A stretch of 64,000 nucleotides of DNA, from positions 1 through 64,000 of the forward strand of contig OZ253960.1 of assembly GCA_965267435.1 (NCBI GenBank), read 5' to 3'. The notes under the pieces were generated by a model. The model worked only from the letters and a program-made list of their open reading frames with translations. It ran no database searches and was not told the DNA's origin. Both the position numbers and the translations under genes were made by a program. Source of the stretch: JAWPMT01 sp965267435 (GTDB lineage: Bacteria; Bacteroidota; Bacteroidia; Cytophagales; Cyclobacteriaceae). Position 1 is the stretch's first letter, and every line of letters begins with the position of its first letter. Below are positions 22,301 to 30,898 of this stretch, in pieces.

Positions 22301-22427
22301 GCGGATTGAACTTGGGCACTAATTCGTAATTGAGCTGGAAAAATGAATAGAGACCAAGTCCCATCGCGAGAATGAGACAGACACCTACCAATACCGGTCG
22401 CTCGATTGATGCGCGCGTGATGTTCAT
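19341..22427 (-). CDS. RND-family efflux transporter, inner-membrane pump subunit
   Basis: The 1028-residue protein has the size and layout of HAE1/AcrB-like pumps. TM1 starts near residue 11 (PVLVGVCLILAMGLGLY), a large periplasmic loop follows, then TM2-6 including SLAIGILVDDSIVVIENI, whose paired aspartates form the proton relay. The second half repeats this, with LIMLAGLVGKNAILVVDF. It exports small molecules by proton antiport together with the adaptor and TolC-like channel encoded just upstream. Its start overlaps the adaptor gene by four bases, so it is the last gene of a leftward four-gene operon. The exported substrate is unknown. Confidence 0.95.
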   Translation of the reverse strand: MNITRASIERPVLVGVCLILAMGLGLYSFFQLNYELVPKFNPPVITVVTIYPGATASQVEDEVTIPVENALSSLGNVDIMSSSSRDNFSLVRLELTAGTDVEALLNEANRKIIGTVRDLPQGIEYPVLTRFDFDDLPIIRMGVFADSDAEDVGQLCRDVIVPSLSQIAGVADVRLLGAVVKEVQIVVNPDRLAATNTTILQILQAIGTNNLQIPGGSVVGSARQPVVFNATVNNIDELRELVIFENKEYGLLVRLRDVAEVRMAHADQSIISRLDGEPSVGIDILKQGEANAVEVSALVRQQLEALETQYAHTGLRFELAQDTSEFTLKAANGVIEDLTLAVILVSIVMLLFLHSFRNAMIVFVSIPTSIVSTFIMMSLLGYSLNLLTLLGLSLAIGILVDDSIVVIENIHRHLTMGKASRKAALEGRMEIGFAAISITLIDVVVFLPIVFASGMVADLLRQFSVVIITSTLMSLLVSFTLVPFLASRVHAKFLTNQKPWRILQRAEVGLSRVAEDLVRVLTWSFHRKWLVFLVNVVLLGGAIYLIPSGLIGVEFTKAGDRSEFIIELKSRSGTPIGEMNRMTQRAEEILLSYPSVETVFTNVGTTSSGRISTDTENLAELFVRLVDKSERSFLTSQFARHIKYRLKEEIPGLDARPIEINIIGLRDDDAVQVTVQGQNEEDVYPTAEALAALLDEIPGTIEVQSSRQEDVSTIGIRPSRSRAELLHVSLAQTGQTIRVALNGHRDFYMTSTDGRIPINIRFRPEAREDISDLRSMSVLNSQGQHIPIYQLASIEEQFHPEILERTNRGRSVTIKSQVVGRPGGSVGRDFTNAISALQINEGLSLIYGGATKRTREGLQSMIGALIISVFLVYLILAALYNSFYYPLVVLFSIPLAVIGAFLALGLSGQALSVFSIMGLIMLAGLVGKNAILVVDFTNTLRERGLAIREALIEATRLRFRPILMTNLTMVIGLLPIALSTGAGSEWKNGLAWALIGGLSSSMLLTLIVVPLVYDSFESVRQKFRRKGD

Positions 22428-23470
22428 TCTTCCAGGATTCTCAGGCTGTCACCAGATTGGACGAGGGTATTGCCTTCCAGAACAATGGACTGACCATCAC
22501 TGACGCCTGTTGTCACTCTTACATAGCCATCGATTTGCTCCCCGATGGTCACCGTTTGTTTCATTGCTTTCCCATCGGCATGGAGGAATAAGTAGTTGGT
22601 GCCGTCCTCGGACAATACCGCCTCTTGAGGCAGGAAGATGGCCGAATCCGTCGATACCCGCATCTCGATATCCACCAAACGGCCAGAGTACATCTGGTCG
22701 ATGGGATCGAACACGATTTCGACAGGCACTTTGCCCAATTGATTGGGCTTGACGCCAATTGCTCCAATTGTGGCAGCCGTGGGATAGATCGCTGAAAAGT
22801 CTTTTAGAGTTACTGCCTGTCCCGCTCGCAGGTAAGGCCTGTAGCGCTCCTGTACACCCGCTTTCACTAGATTGAAGGGGCCACCCACAATCTCACAGAC
22901 AGGTCGCCCTGGACCGAGCATGGATCCCTCACTCGTAAATATTTGATTGACGGTACCGGCCACACTTGCCCTGATGTTCGTCTCTCCCAATTGGCGACGG
23001 ACCAGGTTCATTCTTGTTTCACTTGATGAGACCTTCAGTGCATACTGTTCCAGTTGCTGACCGGTCACTGCATTGAGCTCGGCCATAGATTTGAGCCGCT
23101 CGTAATCTTTGAGATCCTGGTCGTAGGCGGCCTTGGCCAGATCAAATTGCTGCTGCAGGTAGTAGCTGTCTATGGTGGCCAACAGATCGCCCTTTGCCAC
23201 CTGTGACCCCGGTTGCACCCATATGCGCTCGACCTCCCCGGCAGCTGTGGAGACGATGAATACCTCATTGGTACCTTCCACCTTACCAGCTGTTTTGATT
23301 GTAGTAGTCAGTGGTTGGCGTCGGGCCACTGTGGTCTGAACGGGCGTAGCAGTGAGTTTGCGCTCAGCACTGGCGACCACGAGGTCGTTGTATTGCTTGT
23401 TGTCAAACAAGGAGAAGCCGACCCATGTGGCGAGTAGCACCAAAACCAAAACCCTGAAACTATTCTTCAT
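22424..23470 (-). CDS. RND efflux periplasmic adaptor (membrane fusion protein)
   Basis: The protein has 348 residues. The N-terminal hydrophobic segment (residues 6-22) is a membrane anchor or uncleaved signal. A lipoyl-like half (GEVERIWVQPGSQVAKGDLLATID), a helical hairpin (about 100-155) and a second lipoyl half (IRASVAGTVNQIF) follow, then the beta-barrel and membrane-proximal domains. It bridges the RND pump and the outer-membrane channel. The start overlaps the end of the TolC-like gene by 11 bp, and the stop overlaps the pump start by four. Confidence 0.93.
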   Translation of the reverse strand: MKNSFRVLVLVLLATWVGFSLFDNKQYNDLVVASAERKLTATPVQTTVARRQPLTTTIKTAGKVEGTNEVFIVSTAAGEVERIWVQPGSQVAKGDLLATIDSYYLQQQFDLAKAAYDQDLKDYERLKSMAELNAVTGQQLEQYALKVSSSETRMNLVRRQLGETNIRASVAGTVNQIFTSEGSMLGPGRPVCEIVGGPFNLVKAGVQERYRPYLRAGQAVTLKDFSAIYPTAATIGAIGVKPNQLGKVPVEIVFDPIDQMYSGRLVDIEMRVSTDSAIFLPQEAVLSEDGTNYLFLHADGKAMKQTVTIGEQIDGYVRVTTGVSDGQSIVLEGNTLVQSGDSLRILEE

Positions 23471-24809
23471 TAGCGAGGATGCTATCTACCAATTGACCTT
23501 TGATCTGCAGGATTTCTATTTCGGCCTGCCGAACGTTCAATAAATACGTATTCACTTGCTGCTCGGATGTCATGAGTTCTGCTCGTGAGGCCAGGAGTTC
23601 GTTGATGCCTATCAATCCTTCTTGGAATCGTCTTTCCTGTAAAGTTAGCTCTGTCTGAAGCTGCTCCTGCCATTGTCTTTCCAAAAGCAAAGAACTGCGG
23701 GCAAATTCGAGATCGTTCTGCGCCTTTTGTAGCAGTAGCGCCTCACCCTCATCCAGCTGCTGCTGACGCAATTCCAACATGGATGCCTCCAACTTCAATC
23801 GTTGTGTTTCACGGTTCGTTTTTTCACCGTTGTAGATGGGTACAGAGAGCTGTACGCCGAGTGAGCTCAGGTTGTTCCAGTAACCATCCCCAAATACATT
23901 GATTGTGGGGCTTTGTGATTGCCAGTACAGGTGACCAAAGAAATCCAAGGTCGGAACACCTGATAACCGATTGGCACGCTGTTGCAGATCATTGAGGCTC
24001 ATAGCGTGAGATAAGGTCTGCGACTGCGGTGATATGGCCCCGCCTGACGTCTCTGCCGGGGTCAACAGGGGCGTTTCAAGAGGTGTTACCAATTGTGCTT
24101 GCTGTGTTGCACCTACCTTGCTCAGCTGCCGGATCCGTCGGGCTAGCAGTTGGCTGCTGGCGTCAAGCTTCTGGGATTGAATGGCCAGGCCCTGGAGTTC
24201 CCTCGACACCCTAACCGAATCAAAGGAGGTGGCCATCTGGTTGGTGATCTGCCTCCTGATAATTGCCATGAGCTGCTGCAGTCGCTCTTGGTTAAAGGCC
24301 AGAATGGAACCGTTGGACTCTGTCCACTTCCACTGAAAATAGGCATTGGCCAGATCGGCGGCGATTTGCTCCTTCTTCTGATCCAATTGGCTGTTGGCCA
24401 GGTCGGAAAGCTGTGTTCTGCCCACATCCCTGCCAAAGAAGCGCACATCAAAGATCCTCTGTCTCAGTGAGAGGTCCGCGGTCATATTGTGCTTCAGTCC
24501 GAGGAATACCGGATAGTATCCGTTGGTGGTGCCCCCACTAAGAACAGCGCCCTCGTCGGCCGGGAAAATGTACTGTGGTACATCGACTACGTAGTTGAAA
24601 TAGCTACTCGAAAAATTGATCTGGGGAAGGAGTATGGACAGGTCTTCGCCTTTGAGTTCCGATAACTCTGATTCGTAACTGACCAATGCAATATCATAAT
24701 TGCTCTCAATGGCGCTGGTGACCAGGTCCTTCAATGTCAAGGCATCGACCTCTTGCGCCCGCAAGGTGAAGGCAAAAACCGTCAGGCCGATACCGACAAG
24801 TATTCTCAT
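23460..24809 (-). CDS. TolC-family outer-membrane efflux protein
   Basis: The protein has 449 residues. A signal peptide (MRILVGIGLTVFAFTLRAQ) is followed by two long alpha-helical repeats typical of the outer-membrane efflux protein family, for example LADLAKSQ-like helices around 150-240 and NRETQRLKLEASMLELRQ near 330. It forms the trimeric exit duct for the RND pump encoded downstream. It overlaps DUF1295 upstream through an ATGA motif, which implies translational coupling within the operon. Confidence 0.92.
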   Translation of the reverse strand: MRILVGIGLTVFAFTLRAQEVDALTLKDLVTSAIESNYDIALVSYESELSELKGEDLSILLPQINFSSSYFNYVVDVPQYIFPADEGAVLSGGTTNGYYPVFLGLKHNMTADLSLRQRIFDVRFFGRDVGRTQLSDLANSQLDQKKEQIAADLANAYFQWKWTESNGSILAFNQERLQQLMAIIRRQITNQMATSFDSVRVSRELQGLAIQSQKLDASSQLLARRIRQLSKVGATQQAQLVTPLETPLLTPAETSGGAISPQSQTLSHAMSLNDLQQRANRLSGVPTLDFFGHLYWQSQSPTINVFGDGYWNNLSSLGVQLSVPIYNGEKTNRETQRLKLEASMLELRQQQLDEGEALLLQKAQNDLEFARSSLLLERQWQEQLQTELTLQERRFQEGLIGINELLASRAELMTSEQQVNTYLLNVRQAEIEILQIKGQLVDSILANEE

Positions 24810-25675
24810 TTCCCAAACATCTTCTTTAGCGAGGGCACAAGTGCAGGTAGTTCCTTCATGTGCTCGGCGTAGCCTTCCTTATTTTTCATGCTACGCCTAT
24901 CCATCATAGGAACACTCGCGAAGACAAATAAGATCACCATGGCTATCCATCCGATGGCGGTCCACCATAGAGACATATTGGGCACTACGAAAAGGAAGAG
25001 ACCAAACCAAAAAACAATCTCCCCGAAGTAGTTGGGGTGGCGGGAATACTTCCAGAGGCCGGACTTCATAATGCTGCCCTTGGGAGCGGTCTTTTTGAAT
25101 GTTCTCATTTGCTCATCCGCAACCAGTTCGATGATTGCACCCAAGGTGGTCACCGCCAGTCCCAGGTAGTCGAAAATACCAATCGGGCCGCCCATATTGA
25201 ACGCAAAGAACATTGGTAGGCAACCAAGATAAACGATGAGGGTGGGGAAGAGGTGGATCCCCGAGAAGCTGACAAGCACATACAACTTGCCGCTTTGTTC
25301 TGCGAGTTCTTCATATCGGAAGTCTTCATGATGCAGGCCAGGCCATCCTCTGATCCAGTTGAGTGTGAGCCGAACAGCCCAAATCATGGTTCCGGCCAGC
25401 ACGAAATAGGATCGAAGGTCATTGCCATCGGTGAAATAGCCCATCAAATAGATCGCGATAATGGGGGGTACGACACTCCAGTAAGGATCGTACATACTGC
25501 TGTTTTTTAGCGCCATGCTGAAAATGAAAATGACGACCGTCGCCGCGATATCGGCAAGCAAAACATCAAGATACAAGTCGCCCGTGGCATAATTGAAGTA
25601 GAGTCTGGCCGCGAAAAAGGCAAGAACGTAGGCCAGTAGGACAATCAGTAAAGAGTTAGTTTTTGATACTTTCAT
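24806..25675 (-). CDS. DUF1295-family membrane enzyme (steroid 5-alpha-reductase-like fold)
   Basis: The protein has 289 residues starting MKVSKTNSLL at 25675. A longer frame to 25774 would run into the start of the divergent sulfotransferase, so I rejected it. There are about seven hydrophobic helices. The C-terminal half carries the DUF1295 signature: RGWPGLHHEDFRY, then GLWKYSRHPNYFGEI, the SRHPNY element shared with isoprenylcysteine methyltransferases and sterol reductases. Such enzymes act on lipids at the membrane, usually as NADPH reductases or methyltransferases. It is the first gene of the efflux operon, ATGA-coupled to the TolC gene. The link suggests a lipid or hydrophobic substrate handled by the pump, which is inference. 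Confidence 0.85.
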   Translation of the reverse strand: MKVSKTNSLLIVLLAYVLAFFAARLYFNYATGDLYLDVLLADIAATVVIFIFSMALKNSSMYDPYWSVVPPIIAIYLMGYFTDGNDLRSYFVLAGTMIWAVRLTLNWIRGWPGLHHEDFRYEELAEQSGKLYVLVSFSGIHLFPTLIVYLGCLPMFFAFNMGGPIGIFDYLGLAVTTLGAIIELVADEQMRTFKKTAPKGSIMKSGLWKYSRHPNYFGEIVFWFGLFLFVVPNMSLWWTAIGWIAMVILFVFASVPMMDRRSMKNKEGYAEHMKELPALVPSLKKMFGK

Positions 25676-25718
25676 AGTGGGTATGATGTGATACCTTTGG
25701 GCGAATTCCTCAAAGGGC

Positions 25719-26831
25719 ATGGCAGACTTTAAGATCCCGCCAATATCTACACTGGCTGGAACAACCATGGGCAATTATATTAAAGTCCTTGGTAAGGGTA
25801 AAGTACAAAAATCATATTATTTGAAGGTAGCACTGACGACCTTGGTGCTGTTGGTGGCTATTCCATTTCACTGGTGGGAACGGATCAAGTTCGGTCTTTT
25901 TACCAGGATGCCGGCTGCCAAGCCTCCATTGTTTGTTCTCGGCCACTGGCGATCAGGGACCACGCTACTACACAATATTCTCTGCCAGGACGATCGATCG
26001 GGCTTTGTTTCGACGTACCATGGCTGCTTTCCGCACAACCTTGCCAGCAAATTGATATTTAAAACTTTCATGCGGATAAGCATGCCTGACCGCAGGCCTG
26101 CGGATCGCGTGAAGCTGCACGTGGACTTCCCGCAGGAGGACGAGTTTGCCCTGGGCAACCTGATCCACGTCAGCTACTACAACTTCTTTTACTTTCCCCG
26201 AAATTATGCCGATTTCTATCGTGAGGCGGTAAAGCTGGAGCTGTCGGATAGTGACCTGGAGGAATGGAAAAAGACTTACAAATCGTTGATCGGCAAGGCC
26301 CTGTGGAACACGCAGGGCAACAGGGCAGTGATTAAGAATCCTGTGAATACCGGCAGGGTCAAAGCACTGCTGGAGCTCTATCCAGATGCCAAGTTTGTGT
26401 ACATCTATCGCAATCCGATCACGGTGTTCCTCTCCACTTTCAAGTTCTTCGACGAGCTGTTTCCCACACTGTGGTTTCAAACGGTCGACAAGGAGTTTCT
26501 CGAGGAAATGATTTTGGATGTCTTCGTTCGACTGATGAATGATTATGAGGAGCAAAAGGCACTGATTCCTGAAGGCAATCTCATAGAGCTTCGGTTTGAA
26601 GACTTTCAGGAGGAACCACTGAAGCACGTGGAGAAATTATACACGGAATTGCTGCACGAAGACTTCGGACCCTGCCGTGAGAAAATGGAGAAGTACGTAG
26701 AAGGGCAGCGCGCGCACAGAATGAATCGCCACAAGATCGACGCCGGACTGATTGAGCGCATTGAAAAAGAATGGGGGCCATTCATGACAGCCCGTGGCTA
26801 TGAACGACCCCCTAACGTGGATGTGGTTTAA
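25719..26831 (+). CDS. Membrane-anchored sulfotransferase (PAPS-dependent)
   Basis: The 370-residue protein uses the ATG at 25719, preceded by AAAGGG; an alternative ATG at 25767 would remove 16 residues. A hydrophobic segment near residues 37-50 could anchor it. The 5'-phosphosulfate loop is GHWRSGTTLLHN (about 73-84), and the 3'-phosphate element is FVYIYRNPITVFLSTFKF (about 226-243). Together these mark the Sulfotransfer_3-type family, which moves sulfate from PAPS to hydroxyls of lipids, glycans or proteins. The gene is divergent from the DUF1295/efflux operon with 43 bp between starts, and convergent with the flavoprotein gene. The acceptor is unknown. Confidence 0.88.
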   Translation: MADFKIPPISTLAGTTMGNYIKVLGKGKVQKSYYLKVALTTLVLLVAIPFHWWERIKFGLFTRMPAAKPPLFVLGHWRSGTTLLHNILCQDDRSGFVSTYHGCFPHNLASKLIFKTFMRISMPDRRPADRVKLHVDFPQEDEFALGNLIHVSYYNFFYFPRNYADFYREAVKLELSDSDLEEWKKTYKSLIGKALWNTQGNRAVIKNPVNTGRVKALLELYPDAKFVYIYRNPITVFLSTFKFFDELFPTLWFQTVDKEFLEEMILDVFVRLMNDYEEQKALIPEGNLIELRFEDFQEEPLKHVEKLYTELLHEDFGPCREKMEKYVEGQRAHRMNRHKIDAGLIERIEKEWGPFMTARGYERPPNVDVV

Positions 26832-26837
26832 AATGGT

Positions 26838-26856
26838 CTCCCCTCGACTAGGGGAG
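26838..26856 (-). terminator. Hairpin at the convergent ends of the sulfotransferase and flavoprotein genes
   Basis: A perfect 7-bp stem (CTCCCCT/AGGGGAG) with a five-base loop overlaps the flavoprotein stop codon. The leftward transcript continues into CCATTTTAAA, which is only a weak U-tract. Confidence 0.45.
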
Positions 26857-28071
26857 CCAAGCATAACCGTGCCTATTCTTCCACAAAAAGTACTTTTCGA
26901 GCATGATCTTGCCCAGATCATTGAAGATGTTAGGCAACAAGATGGCAAACTGTCTGGGCTTGAAAAGGTGGTTCGCCAGCAGATACACCTCTTTGTGACC
27001 GGCATCCATGACGCATAGGGCAGGGATTCTTCCCCAAGCCTTGGCCACCAGCTTCTCGTTGCCCTCAATCATTCTGACAATATTCTTGGCAACGATCTTT
27101 CCTGTCACGTCACTGGGGTAGCCCGTTTTGGGGACACCGAAGGCCGTCTTTTTGATCTCGAAGGGAGCCGGGACTTTCACCGCCAACCCTGCTGCAAAGA
27201 CATTTTTGTATTTCACATGCTGATAGGTGTCTGTGGTTTCGACAAACCCTTTCGCATCGACCAGTTTGGGACTGTCTTTCATCACTTGTGCTCCTTCGAA
27301 TGGAGGCATCAACATCGCCAATTTGTAAGGCAGTTCAGTACCATCTTTCAATGTGATCTTGTTGTCTTCGATGGTCTCGATGCTCGCATCCGTGATCCAC
27401 TCAATATTGTAGAGCTTCATGAACATCTTTAGCATGCTTTCACCACCAGGCATACCGTCAATACCGAAGTTGCCCAGGTAAGGCTCCGGCGTGATCCAGT
27501 ACAGCTTCACTTTGTCACGGACCTTGCGAATGCGGAGTTCCTTGTCCATGTTAAACAGGTACTCATAGGCGGCACCCATACAACTTGCTCCCTGCGTGGC
27601 ACCAACGACCACTGGGCCAGGATCTTCTACGAGTTTATCAAAGGCTTCCTTCGTCTTTATTGCGAGCTTAGGAATGACGATGTTCTGGATCTTATGATCA
27701 GCGGGTGCCAGACCATCGATCACGTCGAAGTTCATTTGTATGCCCGTTGTCACGACGATATAATCGTAATGGATAGGTTCCTGGTCTTTCATGTGGACCA
27801 ATTGTTCGTCTGGGTCGACCTTCGATGCCAGTTGCTCGACAAAGTGGATGTTTCGCTTTTTCAGAATTGGACGGATGTCAAACTTGATATCCTCCAACTT
27901 CCTGCGACCAAAAGGCACCCAAATCAATGACGGGACATACAAGAACTCATGGCTTGGGGAAATGACTGTGATATCATATTCTTCCCGACGTTTCCCTAAT
28001 CGTTTGTCCAATTGGAGGGCAGCTGTGTAGCCTGCAAAATTGCTGCCGAGGACTACTATATTCTTTTTCAT
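26848..28071 (-). CDS. Sulfide:quinone oxidoreductase-like FAD flavoprotein
   Basis: The 407-residue protein starts at the ATG at 28071; the frame reaches a GTG three codons earlier. A Rossmann FAD motif opens it (VVLGSNFAGYTAALQL), with YIVVTTGIQ near 104-112 and NVFAAGLAVKV near 290-300. The only two cysteines seen are C164 (GASCMGAA) and C353 (ALCVMDAG). They sit where the two redox-active cysteines of sulfide:quinone oxidoreductases lie, while the third cysteine of classical SQR, near residue 128, is absent. Membrane-associated oxidation of sulfide or a related thiol with quinone reduction is likely. Other NDH-2-like quinone reductases are possible. Two dyad sequences lie upstream. Confidence 0.8.
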   Translation of the reverse strand: MKKNIVVLGSNFAGYTAALQLDKRLGKRREEYDITVISPSHEFLYVPSLIWVPFGRRKLEDIKFDIRPILKKRNIHFVEQLASKVDPDEQLVHMKDQEPIHYDYIVVTTGIQMNFDVIDGLAPADHKIQNIVIPKLAIKTKEAFDKLVEDPGPVVVGATQGASCMGAAYEYLFNMDKELRIRKVRDKVKLYWITPEPYLGNFGIDGMPGGESMLKMFMKLYNIEWITDASIETIEDNKITLKDGTELPYKLAMLMPPFEGAQVMKDSPKLVDAKGFVETTDTYQHVKYKNVFAAGLAVKVPAPFEIKKTAFGVPKTGYPSDVTGKIVAKNIVRMIEGNEKLVAKAWGRIPALCVMDAGHKEVYLLANHLFKPRQFAILLPNIFNDLGKIMLEKYFLWKNRHGYAWLP

Positions 28072-28149
28072 GATAAGCACGGTTTAACATTCAACATTCT
28101 TCCTTTCGAGGGTGAAGGTAGAGGGGGCTATGTCCTCCGAATTTGACTG

Positions 28150-28207
28150 TTGTCAGGCCATATCATGACAAAGCCCCATGCGGGGCTTATATGTAACTTT
28201 TGTTACA
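28150..28207. promoter_or_regulatory. Two dyad sequences upstream of the SQR-like gene
   Basis: TGTAAC-N4-GTTACA (28192-28207) is a perfect 6+6 dyad of the size bound by CRP/FNR-family regulators. TTGTCA-N10-TGACAA (28150-28171) is a second dyad, and a hairpin AAGCCCC/GGGGCTT lies between them. They lie about 80-140 bp upstream of the flavoprotein start. The binding protein is unknown. Confidence 0.4.
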
Positions 28208-28278
28208 AATGTCTGAATATCAATAAGATGTATTTGGTGAATTTCTGCTGCTAATTGCGACTCTTCGCCACGATCGGA

Positions 28279-30894
28279 CTACTCTTCGCTTAAGTAAGTG
28301 GCAGGATTTACCCTGAAACTACTCTTCGCGTGTAGTGCGACAACCAGCAGAACTCCCGAGGCCAAGGCGATTCCTGCGGCCACCATGGGTACGAGGGGTA
28401 GGTCCACGCGATAGGCAAAGTTGCTGAGCCATCGATTCACGAGATACACCGAAAGTGGCAATGCCAGGATCAATCCAATGGCCACCTGCCAGGCGTAAGA
28501 TTTGAGGTAGCTGAGGACAATGTCGCCAAAACCTGCTCCGAATATCTTGCGCAGATTGATGTTCTTGGCCTGCAGCCGCACCTGAAAAGAGATAAGGGCT
28601 GTAAGTCCAGCGAAGGCCAGGACGACGGTGAGCATTGAAAAGATGGAGAACAGGGAGCTGCGGCGCTGTTCGCCCTCGTACTGTTGCCAATAGTGCTGAT
28701 CAAGGAACGCTACCTGATGCGTATTGCTTTGGGTGAATGACTCCACTTTTTCGTCGATGAAAGCCAGTACCTCAGAAGAGGGACGGCCCTCCAGTTTGAC
28801 CAGAAGTTGTGTGGCAATGGGAGGGAAGTTCACGAGAATCTGCGGTCCTACTTTGTGATGCAGGGACCGCATGTGGGCATTGGCCGTGACTCCGACGATT
28901 ACTGCTTTATGATCACGTCCGAGTGGAAGTTCGACGTGCTTTCCAATGACCTCTCTGTTTTCCAGGTATCCGAGGTCCCTGACCACTTGCTCGTTGACTA
29001 TGACCGCCATGCCTTGCTCATCCGATGAATGCAGGCCGAATCCCCGCCCTTCAACAACCCTGAGGTCCAAAGCTGGCACGAAGTTTTTGTCTACGGCATT
29101 GAATTCTGTTTTGAGGCTGCCGAAGGAGCCATCGGGCTTCTCAAAAAACAGGCCGTCAGCCCAGAAATCGTCACCAGGCGACTTCATAGCGGTAGCCACT
29201 CTGGCTATCTGATGATGACCCTGTAGTTCATTGGCGATGGCTTGCATGCGTTCCGTACCCATGCGATGGGTGAGCTCTACTTTGAGGACTTGCGATTGGT
29301 CAAAGCCGAGGTCGCGATTGCGCGCGTAGTCGATTTGCTGAGTAACGGCGATCGTCAGGATGATCATTACCAGGGAAACTACGAACTGAAAAGCATTGAG
29401 CATCTTGCTAACAGGAAGTTTGAGACGTGAGAAACTGACCTTCCTCCGGAGGGCATCTTCGATTTTGAATCCGGATAAAAATAGGGCGGCGTAGCTGCCG
29501 CTGATCAGTGCTAAAATGAGAATGAGGCCGACGTAAAGCAGTCCATTGCTGCCCGCCATAAGCAACAGAAAGTCAAAGTTTTTGCCGGAGACATAATTGA
29601 ATGAAGGAAGCAGTACGTACGCCAATGCGATTCCCAGCACACCCGCAATTGTGCAGAGCATGAGCGACTCCAGGTAGAACTGTGCGATGATCATCGCACG
29701 ATTGGAACCAAGTACTTTTCTTACCCCTACCTCTCTAATGCGTCGTGTTGCTTGCGCGCTAGAGATATTGAGGTAGTTGATGGCCACGACAATCAGGATA
29801 AACAAACCCAGACCACTGAGGGACAATACATCGGTCATGTTGCTGTTGCTCTCCAGTTCGTAATTGAGCTGAGATTGCAAGTGGATGTCAGTAACTGGTT
29901 GCAAAAACATGTACCCTGTGCCGGCGAAGCTTTCCTTCAAGGGTTCCGTCAGGACTTGTTCATGAAATGCATTGAGACTTTCTTCAACACTTTCTGGGTC
30001 CTGATTTTCACCCATGAGTACATAGGTGTAGAAGGAGTGATCCAGCCAGCCGTTTTCCGTTATGGCCTCCTCACCCAAGTAGAGGAGGGCCTGTGGATGG
30101 AAATGGCTATTGCGGGGCACATCTTCCATGATACCCGTCACGGTGAACATGCCTCGACCTTCTACTTCCAGGGCCTGACCGAACGCTTCCTGGTCTCCGA
30201 AGAAAGTCTGTGCCAGCGACTCACTGATTAAGATGGATCGAGGTTGCTCAAAGATTGCGTCTTCATTCCCGGCCACTAGCGGATATTGAAAGACCTTCAG
30301 AAAGTCCCGGTTGACGAAGTGCGCATGCGGCTCGCTGTACTTTTCATCGTCCAGTTCGAAAGTGAATCGGTTGAAGACGGAGACTACTGCATGATCCTGT
30401 ACCCACGACAGGTCCTCTTTCATCCGGGATCCCAATGGCCCTGGAGTGATTGCGGCGTTCAGTTCACCGCTCTCCATATCTACATGTTGTGCGATGCGAT
30501 AGATCCTATCATGATTGGGAAGAAATCGATCGTAGCTCAGTTCATCCAAAACGTAGCCCATCATCAATAGGCCAGAGGACAATCCAAGCACAAGGCAGAA
30601 TAGACTAAAGAGACTGTAGCGCTTGTATTTAAGCAGGTTTCTTCGTGCAATGAGTACGTAGTTCCAGAAGAGTGTGAACTGTAACACCCTGCGGGATCGT
30701 CGGATGTACCGGGGTCTGATGAATGAGAAAACGCGAACAATAAAACGCCACTTGGCCCGGCGGACGCCCAGGTCTTCTACTTCTTCCAGGAAGATCTCTT
30801 CCATATCACCATGGATCTCTTCAGCGTACGCGTCGTTGCAAAACCACAACAGGAATCGCTCCGCAAAACGGGGGGGATGTATTTGTCGTGCCAT
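28279..30894 (-). CDS. FtsX/MacB-type ABC permease with N-terminal permease prefix domain
   Basis: The protein has 871 residues. The first ~75 residues (RFAERFLLWFCNDAYAEEI, then a helical stretch ending FSFIRPRYI) form the cytoplasmic permease-prefix domain seen in Bacteroidota permeases paired with PadR regulators. Two MacB/FtsX halves follow. Each has one TM, a large periplasmic domain (with SESLAQTFFGDQEAFG in the first) and a three-TM FtsX block (ATRRIREVGVRKVLGS; RLQAKNINLRKIFGAG). Such permeases act in macrolide or lipoprotein export or mechanotransmission with an ATPase, but none is encoded nearby. The gene starts four bases after the PadR gene, so the two are co-transcribed. Confidence 0.88.
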   Translation of the reverse strand: MARQIHPPRFAERFLLWFCNDAYAEEIHGDMEEIFLEEVEDLGVRRAKWRFIVRVFSFIRPRYIRRSRRVLQFTLFWNYVLIARRNLLKYKRYSLFSLFCLVLGLSSGLLMMGYVLDELSYDRFLPNHDRIYRIAQHVDMESGELNAAITPGPLGSRMKEDLSWVQDHAVVSVFNRFTFELDDEKYSEPHAHFVNRDFLKVFQYPLVAGNEDAIFEQPRSILISESLAQTFFGDQEAFGQALEVEGRGMFTVTGIMEDVPRNSHFHPQALLYLGEEAITENGWLDHSFYTYVLMGENQDPESVEESLNAFHEQVLTEPLKESFAGTGYMFLQPVTDIHLQSQLNYELESNSNMTDVLSLSGLGLFILIVVAINYLNISSAQATRRIREVGVRKVLGSNRAMIIAQFYLESLMLCTIAGVLGIALAYVLLPSFNYVSGKNFDFLLLMAGSNGLLYVGLILILALISGSYAALFLSGFKIEDALRRKVSFSRLKLPVSKMLNAFQFVVSLVMIILTIAVTQQIDYARNRDLGFDQSQVLKVELTHRMGTERMQAIANELQGHHQIARVATAMKSPGDDFWADGLFFEKPDGSFGSLKTEFNAVDKNFVPALDLRVVEGRGFGLHSSDEQGMAVIVNEQVVRDLGYLENREVIGKHVELPLGRDHKAVIVGVTANAHMRSLHHKVGPQILVNFPPIATQLLVKLEGRPSSEVLAFIDEKVESFTQSNTHQVAFLDQHYWQQYEGEQRRSSLFSIFSMLTVVLAFAGLTALISFQVRLQAKNINLRKIFGAGFGDIVLSYLKSYAWQVAIGLILALPLSVYLVNRWLSNFAYRVDLPLVPMVAAGIALASGVLLVVALHAKSSFRVNPATYLSEE

Positions 30895-30898
30895 GCGA

